Positions 58,701 to 64,000 of a stretch of 64,000 nucleotides of DNA are shown one piece after another. The stretch lies in NCBI GenBank assembly GCA_003151595.1, contig PLXW01000089.1, positions 24,305-88,304 on the forward strand, in the 5' to 3' direction. Source of the DNA: Myxococcales bacterium (GTDB taxonomy: Bacteria > Myxococcota > Polyangia > Polyangiales > Polyangiaceae). The position numbers and the translations under genes were made by a program. A model generated the notes under the pieces. It did not search any database. It worked only from the letters and a program-made list of their open reading frames with translations, and was not told the DNA's origin. Within the stretch, counting starts at the first letter, position 1. Each line of letters starts with the position of its first letter.

Positions 58701-59478
58701 TCGCCCGGCGATGCAGCTCCGCGATCGTCGTCGTCGCGATCGGCGGCCGCCCCGCGAGCAGCTCGAAGAGGAGCGCGCCGAGCGAGTACAGATCGGTCGG
58801 CCTCGTCGCGATCTCGTTTCGCCACGTCTCGGGCGCCATGTAGAGCGGCGTGCCTGCCATTTGATCGCTCGACGTGAGATCGGGCTGCGTGGCGTCGAGC
58901 GCGCCCGGGCTCTCCGTCGCGACCGCCGATCCGCTCACGTGTCTCCCCGACGGCGATCGCGGATCGCGGTTCGACGACGTCGTCTGCGCGAGCTCGATCG
59001 GCGCGTCGCTCAGCTTCGCGAGGCCGAAGTCGAGGAGCTTGGCCACGCCGTCGTCGCAGAGGAACGCGTTCGCCGGCTTGATGTCGCGATGAAGGACCCC
59101 GGCGTTGTGCGCCGCCGACAGCCCGCGCGCGAGATCGATCCCGATGCTCACGACGCGATCGGGATCGACCGGTCGATCGAGCTCATGGAGGTTCTTGCCG
59201 GACAGAAACTCGGTCACGAGGAACGGGCGGTCGGCGATCTCGCCGACGTGGTGGATGGCGAGCAGGTTGGGGTGCTGCATCTTCGCTACGGCGCGCGCCT
59301 CGACCCGGAAGCGCGTGCGCACGTCATGGAGCGCCGGCGCGTTGGCGATCTTCAGCGCGACGACGCGATCGAGCAGCGTGTCGCGCGCCAGCCAGACGTC
59401 GGAGGTCGCCCCGTGGCCGAGGCGCCGCTCGAGTCGGAACTCGGCGATCTCGGTGGGCGGCGTCCACGGATCAAGCAT
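55717..59478 (-). CDS. Ser/Thr kinase - nSTAND ATPase - PEGA-like - FGE-sulfatase domain protein
   Basis: A 1253-residue membrane kinase with an intact catalytic domain (about 12-305): Gly loop LGHGATSDVWL, Lys43 (VALKIA), HRDIKPAN (130-137), DFG (150-152), GTPLYMAPE (209-217). Then come an nSTAND-type ATPase (ENPYRGLLSF, Walker A GSSGAGKS 364-371, Walker B LLVIDQLEE 446-454), one membrane helix (757-774), a helical region, a PEGA-like part (LRVSTRPAGARVIL near 915) and a C-terminal FGE-sulfatase-like domain from about 997 (EHEVTFAEYLEFL, GARLCSEREWERAARG, GNVTEWLEL, VRVCAS). The kinase and ATPase should be cytoplasmic and the FGE domain outside. The stop abuts that of the pseudokinase paralogue. 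The ATG overlaps the end of the XRE gene by eight nt. Confidence 0.93.
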   Translation of the reverse strand: MLDPWTPPTEIAEFRLERRLGHGATSDVWLARDTLLDRVVALKIANAPALHDVRTRFRVEARAVAKMQHPNLLAIHHVGEIADRPFLVTEFLSGKNLHELDRPVDPDRVVSIGIDLARGLSAAHNAGVLHRDIKPANAFLCDDGVAKLLDFGLAKLSDAPIELAQTTSSNRDPRSPSGRHVSGSAVATESPGALDATQPDLTSSDQMAGTPLYMAPETWRNEIATRPTDLYSLGALLFELLAGRPPIATTTIAELHRRATVGAIDALSTVAPSVPAALAAIVTRCLRLDPSERPTADEVCDALARLAPARRSTQAEALDDPRENPYRGLLSFGPEHRALFFGRDAEAAAVTAELRANPFVLVAGSSGAGKSSLVRAGVVPRVEKGALGGALAWRAVIVVPGRRPTDALAQAMAGVLDVDEAEVREQLAKSPAWLADEMRAARARVLLVIDQLEEIWTLAEAREREAFFEIVAAIAASAPTVRVVATLRADFLGRLEDMGELQAHALKSLIVLRPMAPDGLRRAIVEPALRRGVTIEDPLVMRLVEHAEGGSLPLLEFALGALYARRDEARGTIGLGDLDALGGVEGALATHADAVLARLPTAQRREARTLLLALVTVERTRWRREERDLVGAGEEDARAALSALVDARLVVAGAGEHFASYEVAHEALLHGWPTLRGWLDEESAAREVAERVHRAATEWERAGGASGAKSALFGERQLGELDALQGRALDARDAAFVLASRAAVRSARVRTWSLRVGAPVLALLAAGAIAIGIRWSEQRQARAFVAAQLADAEPLLREVKADDAEVEAARAAAFARFDAGDKVEGEARWRTALELAQRESNAFVAASEPLGLALARAPLDPTARARAADLAYLWLLAAERDHEPDVARDLVARIAQLDDDGSRRARIDARAHLRVSTRPAGARVILHTVHVDGDGHRVEDEGRAIDLGAPVDLVPGSYLLEASAPDRYSTRYPLALARAEEARVDLPLPRADSVARGFVFVPAGTSLVGATDAEAVRTSLLAEPEHAVHVDAFLIGEHEVTFAEYLEFLAAQSPDEREARRPRAVGVELTYDGDGAPMLTLGATKTRAGEPVCLPKRSVRRCQTWLRFPVAAVAQDDARAYAAWLARTRLPGARLCSEREWERAARGADGRLFPHGDALLAGDANYDATYATDDAQMGLDEVGSFPNDRSPFGVFDLAGNVTEWLELRYAIRTARGGIWFRSTDFARASSPDVRLDERYEGAGVRVCASAPAP

Positions 59479-60046
59479 CGCTCTCCGTACCGCGTTTCGC
59501 GCGCGCCCTCACAGCGACCGCGTCGCGCGCTCCCGTCATCGTCGCGCCGAGCTCGTCGCACGCCGCGAGCGCGCGTCCAATGGCGGCGCGGAGATCGTTC
59601 GCCGGGACGTTCATCGTGTCGGCCGCGTCGCGCACGACGGCGTCGACGGCGGCGCGGAGCAGGTCGGGCGACGGCTCCGGCCGGGGGAGCTCGGGAGGCG
59701 GCGGGGGAGGGGGCGCGAGCTCGATCGGCTTGGGATCGAGCGCATCCCGGTACGGCTGCAACAACGGCTGGAGCGCGGGGTTCACGCTGACGCCGAGCCC
59801 GTCCGCGACCTCGAGCACGTGCTCGGGCGGCATGTCGTGGAGGGCGATCACGACGTCGACGCGCTGACGGAACGTGGGGAGCCAGTAGCCGTTCTCCCAG
59901 TACGAGAGCGTCCGGACCGAGACGCCGAGCTTGCTCGCGAGCACGTACTGCGACCACTGGTTCTCCGCGCGCAGGTTTCTCAATGCGCTGCGAAATTGGT
60001 CGGTCTCGCTTCGCCGCGCCCGCTTCATTGGCCTGGGCACGACCAT
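59471..60046 (-). CDS. XRE-family helix-turn-helix regulator
   Basis: A 191-residue protein. Residues about 18-75 are an XRE/Cro-type helix-turn-helix (LRNLRAENQWSQYVLASKLGVSVRTLSYWENG). A Pro-rich hinge (APPPPPPPELPRPEPSP) leads to a helical C-terminal domain of about 70 residues that may dimerise or sense. It is cotranscribed with the kinase-nSTAND-FGE gene, which it overlaps by eight nt. Three copies of GCAA-N3-TTGC lie upstream, the nearest four nt before this ATG, which suggests autoregulation. A second ATG at 60028 is possible. Confidence 0.88.
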   Translation of the reverse strand: MVVPRPMKRARRSETDQFRSALRNLRAENQWSQYVLASKLGVSVRTLSYWENGYWLPTFRQRVDVVIALHDMPPEHVLEVADGLGVSVNPALQPLLQPYRDALDPKPIELAPPPPPPPELPRPEPSPDLLRAAVDAVVRDAADTMNVPANDLRAAIGRALAACDELGATMTGARDAVAVRARAKRGTESDA

Positions 60047-60049
60047 AGA

Positions 60050-60060
60050 GCAAGTGTTGC
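60050..60060. promoter_or_regulatory. candidate XRE operator copy 1 (GCAA-GTG-TTGC)
   Basis: A perfect 4-bp inverted repeat with a 3-nt centre, three nt before the ATG at 60046. A protein bound here would block translation initiation or early transcription of the XRE-kinase operon. Confidence 0.45.
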
Positions 60061-60133
60061 GTGTCGAGGAGTTACTTTCGATGCGCCGAGGGCCAAGAAG
60101 GCGGGACGAGGAGCTGGCACGGCGTGCGAAAAC

Positions 60134-60144
60134 GCAATAGTTGC
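60134..60144. promoter_or_regulatory. candidate XRE operator copy 2 (GCAA-TAG-TTGC)
   Basis: The second copy of the same inverted repeat, 84 nt from copy 1. A further inverted repeat AGTTG-CAT-CAACT overlaps its right half. Confidence 0.5.
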
Positions 60145-60224
60145 ATCAACTGGTGCTCGCTTGCCCTCCAGTGCGACACCGCGGGCCTGTTTGATGCGCA
60201 ATGCCAGCGCGTCCACGGACGAAG

Positions 60225-60261
60225 ATCGCTCCGGCGGGAGAGAATCGCTCCGGTGGGAGAG
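60225..60261. repeat. 18-bp tandem direct repeat
   Basis: Two copies of ATCGCTCCGG(C/T)GGGAGAG (60225-60242 and 60244-60261), 17 of 18 positions identical, one nt apart. It lies between operator copies 2 and 3 upstream of the XRE gene. The role is unknown. Confidence 0.75.
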
Positions 60262-60301
60262 GGCGGAGCGGCCCCGGGAGGGCTCGATGGCTCCTCGGAC
60301 A

Positions 60302-60314
60302 CGCAATACTTGCG
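60302..60314. promoter_or_regulatory. candidate XRE operator copy 3 (CGCAA-TAC-TTGCG)
   Basis: The third copy, with arms extended to five bp. It lies 168 nt from copy 2, just downstream of the stop of the convergently placed hybrid kinase gene. Confidence 0.5.
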
Positions 60315-60343
60315 TGTAGCGGGCGCTCGGCCTGGCGTAGTCG

Positions 60344-63300
60344 TCAGTGAATCGCGAGGCTCGCCTGGCTCGGCGTTCCCAGCACGAGGCGGAAGCAGCG
60401 CACGGCCCCCTCGATCCCCTTCAGCTCGAACGCGCCGGCGTCTTCCGCCATCTGCTCGGGGAGGAAGTCGTAGACCTCGCCCGACACCAGCACGCCCCCT
60501 TCGGGGGACGCGCCTTCGATGCGCGACGCGAGGTTCACGGTCGGGCCGATCGCCGTGTAGTCGCTCCGTCGCGCGTCGCCGAAGTTTCCGACGACGACCG
60601 GGCCGTGATGCAGGCCGATGCGGAGCTTGATCTCGGGGAGCCCTTCGGCGACCCAGCGGACGTTGAGATCGGCCATCGCGTGCTGCATGGCGATCGCGCA
60701 CGCCGCCGCGCGACGCACCTGGTCTTTCGCTTCGAGCCGCACCGGGGCGCCGAAGATCACCATGATCCCGTCGCCCATGTACTTGTCGACGGTGCCGCCG
60801 TGGGCGAACACGACGTCGTTCATCTTCCCCAGGTACTCGTTGAGGACCCGCGCCATCTTCGCCGCGCGCAGCCTCGCCGACAGGCGCGTGAAGCCGACCA
60901 GATCGCTGAAGAGGATCGTGGCTTGAACGGTCTCGGGCTCGACGTCGACGCTCGTGCGCCCGGCGAGGATGTCGTCGACCAGCGGCGCGGGGAGGTAGCG
61001 CTTGAGGACGTTCTCGGCGATGTGCCGGTTCAATCGCTCGACCTCGCGCTCGCGCTCCTTCAACTGAACGAGGTTGCGCACGGTGGAGACGAGCTCGCTC
61101 TCGTTGAACGGCTTGCCGAGGAAGGCGTCGGCGCCGATCTCGGTCCCTGCGAGCTTGCTCTCTTCGTCGCTCTTCGCCGTGAGGAGCACGACGGGGACGG
61201 CGCGCAGGTCAGCGTCGGCGCGGATCGCGGCGACGAGCTCGGGGCCGCTCATGCCGGGCATCATCCAGTCGGTGACGATGAGATCGGGCTTGCCGCGCGC
61301 GGCCATGGCGTCGAGCGCTTCGCGACCGCCGCTCGCGGTGGTGACGCGATACCCGCGCCGGACGAGCGTGCGCGCGACGAGATCGCGCATGTCGGCGAGG
61401 TCGTCGACGACGAGGACGCGCGCGCCGTCGCCGGCGAGCTCGCTCTCGTGCCGTGCCGCAGACACGGCTGGCAAGTGCTCGCTTGCGCGCGCGAGCGCGA
61501 CCTCGTGCATCGAGCGCCCCGTCGCCTTGGCCTCGACGGCCGGCGCATCGACGCGCGGCAGCTCGACGAAGAACGTCGCCCCGTGCCCCACCGTGCTCTC
61601 GACGCCGGCGATTCCCCCCATCGCCTCGGCGAGCTCCTTCGCGAGCGCGAGTCCGAGGCCGGTCCCTTCGTTGGCGACGGCGAGCCCCGAGGTCTTCGCC
61701 GGCCCGGTGTCGATCTGGGAGAACAGCTGGAAGAGGCGCGCCTTGCCCTCTTCGGAGATGCCAGGCCCCTCGTCCTTCACGGCGATGCGGGTGCGCCCCT
61801 CGCCGGATCGCGTGACGGACAGCTCGATGGCTTTCCCTCTCGGCGTGAACTTGAGCGCGTTCGCGAGGTAGTTGAAGACGATCTTCTCGAGCGCGTCGGC
61901 CTCGGCGCGGACCACGAGCGCGTCGCCGTCGTCGGCGCGTACTTCGAACGCGACGCCTTGCGCCTTGCACGCGGGGGCGAAGTATTCGCTGCACGATCGC
62001 GCGAAGGCGGCGGCGTCGATCGGCGCCAGGTGCCACTCCTTCTTCCCGGCCGCGAGCTTCTGGAAGTCGAGGAGCTGATTGACGAGGCGGAGGAGGCGCC
62101 GCGCGTTCTTGATGGCGACGTCGATGCGCGGGTCGCGTGAGTAGGCGGCCTCGCGCGTGAGCTCGTCGAGCGGATTGAGGATGAGCGTGAGCGGGGTGCG
62201 AAGCTCGTGAGAGACGTTCTGGAAGAAGTGGGTCTTCTGGCGATCGAGCTCGACGAGCTTGGTGGCTTGATCGCGAAGCTCTTGAGTTTGGCGCGCGACC
62301 TCGTGGCGGAGGTTTTCGTTCGCGTCGCGCTGCATCGCCAAGAGGTGTCCCTGAGCTTGCTCTTTTTCGGCCTTCATCTGGTTCATGCGGTCAGCGAGCG
62401 CGAACGAGATGAGGACGACTTCGATCAGCGAGCCGACCTTCATCGCATTCTCGCTGACGTATGGAGCCGCGGTGAGCCCGAGCGCGTTCAGGGAGTAGAG
62501 GCTCGCTCCCGAGAAGAAGGTGCTCCAACCGAGCACGTAGAAGCGGGCCGAGCGCTGCCCCCGTCGCCACGCTTTTAGACCTGCAATGATGCCGATGGGC
62601 GAGCCGGTTACGGCGAGGATCGAAATCCCGGCTGCGGCAACCCGGTAAGGGATTAGCGACGTCGTCGCGAGCTCCACTGCACCCAGCGCGGCGAGAGCAA
62701 GGAGGGCCACGTTCCAGCGTGGCAAGACTCGAGGCAGATCGAGAAAGCTGCGATTGAAGAGCGATACGCTCGTAAGGACGATCCCGAACGAGGAGACTCG
62801 GAGTCGATCGTCCAACCACGGGCTTGCCGGCCAGAGATACTCGAGCGTGAGCCCCGTCAATGACGCGGTCATGTACGTGAAGGAGGCGACGTACGCGACG
62901 TACCAGCCATAACTGGCCTCGCGGACCGAGATCAGTAGGAACAGGTTGTAGACGAGCATGACGAGCATCGCGCCAACGAAGAGGCCATGTTCGAGGCTCG
63001 TCTGCTGAGTGCGTCGCGCGAATCGAGAGGGGGACCACACGGTGAGTGGTGCTTGGAGAGGGCCCGACGAGCGTAAGCGCAGATAGAACGCTTGCTCGCC
63101 CATGGGTGTGCGTTCGGGAAAGCCGAACGTTTCCGTGGGGACAATGCGCGATGCGAATGGAAGGGCGTTGCCGACGTCGGTGCGATCGAACCCCCCGTTT
63201 TCACGCGCGGCGTAGAGCGTGACTTGATTGAGGTCTGACGTTCCGAGCTCGAGGACGGATGCGATCGGCGCGACGCCATCATTTCGCAGCGCGAAGCGGA

Positions 63301-63571
63301 TCCAGAATGCGGACTCTGAGAATCCGAAGTTCGGTACGTCGGACTCGCTGCGCCGAAATTGTCCCGCGACCTGCGGCGTGAGCACGTCCTCAATCGTGAG
63401 GGATCCGCCTGGGTCCTCGAGGAGGTCGACGTGCCGACCCAGCCGGATCTCCGTGACATCCGCCGTGACGATCACCGGCTCCGCGGCCCGCGCCCCCCGC
63501 GCCGCGCCCGCCACCACGAGCACCGCCGCAGCGATCGCCACGAACCAGACTCGGAGCCCCCGCCGCGCCAT
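60344..63571 (-). CDS. 7TM hybrid histidine kinase - receiver - class III nucleotide cyclase
   Basis: A 1075-residue one-protein signalling chain. After a signal peptide (about 1-30) comes a 7TMR-DISM-type extracellular domain (to about 190, SESAFWIRFALRN), seven membrane helices (about 195-395), and a coiled coil (395-450). A HisKA domain follows with His455 (NVSHELRTP), and an HATPase (NALKFTP, GTGLGLALAKEL). The receiver has Asp768 (IVTDWMMPGMSG). A class III cyclase fills about 880-1065, with metal Asp890 (LFSDLVGFT) and Asp934 (YMGDGIM), Lys930 and the NxxxR pair (Asn1013, Arg1017). The Lys/Asp pair suggests adenylate rather than guanylate cyclase. All catalytic residues are present. Output is probably cAMP gated by phosphorelay. 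Confidence 0.94.
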   Translation of the reverse strand: MARRGLRVWFVAIAAAVLVVAGAARGARAAEPVIVTADVTEIRLGRHVDLLEDPGGSLTIEDVLTPQVAGQFRRSESDVPNFGFSESAFWIRFALRNDGVAPIASVLELGTSDLNQVTLYAARENGGFDRTDVGNALPFASRIVPTETFGFPERTPMGEQAFYLRLRSSGPLQAPLTVWSPSRFARRTQQTSLEHGLFVGAMLVMLVYNLFLLISVREASYGWYVAYVASFTYMTASLTGLTLEYLWPASPWLDDRLRVSSFGIVLTSVSLFNRSFLDLPRVLPRWNVALLALAALGAVELATTSLIPYRVAAAGISILAVTGSPIGIIAGLKAWRRGQRSARFYVLGWSTFFSGASLYSLNALGLTAAPYVSENAMKVGSLIEVVLISFALADRMNQMKAEKEQAQGHLLAMQRDANENLRHEVARQTQELRDQATKLVELDRQKTHFFQNVSHELRTPLTLILNPLDELTREAAYSRDPRIDVAIKNARRLLRLVNQLLDFQKLAAGKKEWHLAPIDAAAFARSCSEYFAPACKAQGVAFEVRADDGDALVVRAEADALEKIVFNYLANALKFTPRGKAIELSVTRSGEGRTRIAVKDEGPGISEEGKARLFQLFSQIDTGPAKTSGLAVANEGTGLGLALAKELAEAMGGIAGVESTVGHGATFFVELPRVDAPAVEAKATGRSMHEVALARASEHLPAVSAARHESELAGDGARVLVVDDLADMRDLVARTLVRRGYRVTTASGGREALDAMAARGKPDLIVTDWMMPGMSGPELVAAIRADADLRAVPVVLLTAKSDEESKLAGTEIGADAFLGKPFNESELVSTVRNLVQLKEREREVERLNRHIAENVLKRYLPAPLVDDILAGRTSVDVEPETVQATILFSDLVGFTRLSARLRAAKMARVLNEYLGKMNDVVFAHGGTVDKYMGDGIMVIFGAPVRLEAKDQVRRAAACAIAMQHAMADLNVRWVAEGLPEIKLRIGLHHGPVVVGNFGDARRSDYTAIGPTVNLASRIEGASPEGGVLVSGEVYDFLPEQMAEDAGAFELKGIEGAVRCFRLVLGTPSQASLAIH

Positions 63572-63625
63572 TCGGGCGAGACTACAGCACCCGCGCTCCC
63601 CCTCGCGGTCGCCTTCGTAACCCGA

Positions 63626-63643
63626 TTGTCACACGTGCTTCAC
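63626..63643 (+). promoter_or_regulatory. weak Pho-box-like direct repeat
   Basis: TTGTCAC and GCTTCAC, 7-mers separated by four nt, lie upstream of pstB in the arrangement of an enterobacterial Pho box (CTGTCAT-N4-CTGTCAT). The second half matches poorly. Confidence 0.2.
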
Positions 63644-63677
63644 GCGGAGCACCCGCCCATCCACCACAGTGCCCCAC

Positions 63678-64000
63678 GTGCGCACGAGCTCGCGACCGCC
63701 CGAAGACACCCGCGTGAAGATGCGCGCCGTGGACCTGTGCGTCCGCTACGGCGCCAAGGAGGCGCTTCAGAAAGCGTCGCTCGACGTCCACGCCAACCGC
63801 GTCCTGGCGCTCATCGGACCCAGCGGGTGCGGCAAGAGCACCTTCCTTCGATCGCTCAACCGCATGAACGACACGATCGACGGCGCGCACATCGGGGGGC
63901 AGGTGCTCCTCGAGGGGCGCGACATCTACGCGCACGACGTCGACCCGGTCGTGGTGCGGCGTCACGTCGGGATGGTGTTCCAGCGCCCGAACCCGTTTCC
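63678..64000 (+). CDS. pstB: phosphate ABC transporter ATP-binding protein, 5' part
   Basis: The gene runs off the right edge. The visible 107 residues hold [20 protein letters not shown], Walker [21 protein letters not shown] and the Q-loop MVFQRPNPF. The NRMND and QRPNPF signatures are specific to PstB, which powers high-affinity phosphate import. The start is unsure: GTGs at 63669, 63678 and 63714 and an ATG at 63720 are in frame. The gene is divergent from the hybrid kinase-cyclase and not preceded by pstSCA here, so it may begin a pstB-phoU unit. Confidence 0.92.
   Translation, partial: MRTSSRPPEDTRVKMRAVDLCVRYGAKEALQKASLDVHANRVLALIGPSGCGKSTFLRSLNRMNDTIDGAHIGGQVLLEGRDIYAHDVDPVVVRRHVGMVFQRPNPF

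Larger units (their letters stand above)
60047..60343. other. 297-nt non-coding region upstream of the XRE gene
   Basis: The largest intergenic gap of the window. It holds the three GCAA-N3-TTGC sites and the 18-bp direct repeat listed separately. No convincing gene: the frames across it have Arg-rich translations and no start signal. Confidence 0.7.

Noticed and set aside
60061..60630. + strand frame across the 60 kb gap
   Set aside because: Most of it overlaps the hybrid kinase on the opposite strand; the gap part has no start signal or coding pattern.

Overview
The window is GC-rich DNA with a strong G/C preference at third codon positions. The gene content points to a myxobacterium (Myxococcota, most like the Polyangiales side). 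Indicators are many Cys-rich or low-complexity secreted lipoproteins, a protein with a MYXO-CTERM-like tail, PilZ and DUF4388 proteins, several Ser/Thr kinases, nSTAND/FGE fusion proteins, and a hybrid histidine kinase fused to a cyclase. No rRNA, tRNA, CRISPR array, insertion sequence or phage gene was recognised. The window looks chromosomal and is almost fully coding; most gaps are under 250 bases. The assignment is inference from gene families, not from a marker gene.

Layout. 1-3.5 kb: the 3' end of a Cys-rich secreted protein, a PilZ/DUF4388 protein and two lipoproteins. 3.6-10 kb: a DNA repair block with ligD divergent from ku (NHEJ), two small unknown genes, an Ada-AlkA fusion and ogt (alkylation repair). 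10-13 kb: three lipoproteins. 13.1-14.5 kb: a thyA-folA operon. 14.6-18.3 kb: gamma-glutamyltransferase, divergent from a MYXO-CTERM protein. 18.3-21.8 kb: a tetR-MFS-HlyD efflux operon with a candidate operator. 21.9-25.7 kb: a sterol desaturase family gene carrying an apparent frameshift, and a TetR-membrane Ser/Thr kinase pair. 25.9-31 kb: a PQQ-repeat lipoprotein, an MFS transporter and a TonB-like protein. 31-34.1 kb: a GNAT acetyltransferase coupled to a DUF3516 helicase. 34.2-39.4 kb: a lipoprotein, divergent from a cytochrome c / DUF1800 / DUF1501 operon. 39.5-46.8 kb: lon, an M18 aminopeptidase, a Pro-Thr repeat lipoprotein and a DUF4388-J-TPR protein. 46.9-51.2 kb: an ACP-like gene coupled to zwf, a small secreted protein and a two-component system with a His-rich sensor loop. 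51.4-60.3 kb: the most unusual locus, described below. 60.3-64 kb: a 7TM hybrid kinase-receiver-cyclase and the start of pstB.

The most unusual region is 51.3-60.3 kb. A metallophosphoesterase lies 17 nt before a large gene encoding a degenerate kinase (catalytic Lys, HRD and DFG all lost) fused to an nSTAND-type ATPase, one membrane segment, a PEGA-like region and an FGE-sulfatase-like domain. Facing it, with stop codons directly abutting, is a paralogue of the same architecture with an intact kinase. That paralogue overlaps an XRE-family regulator gene. Upstream of the XRE gene are three copies of the inverted repeat GCAA-N3-TTGC, and two adjacent hairpins precede the phosphoesterase. I infer a kinase/pseudokinase receptor pair with its own regulator; its function is unknown.

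Other points: a single-codon Ser-to-Pro change removes the phosphopantetheine site of the ACP-like protein translated into zwf; an in-frame hexanucleotide microsatellite forms the linker between the ligase and polymerase domains of LigD; and translational-coupling overlaps (ATGA, GTGA, TAATG) are frequent.
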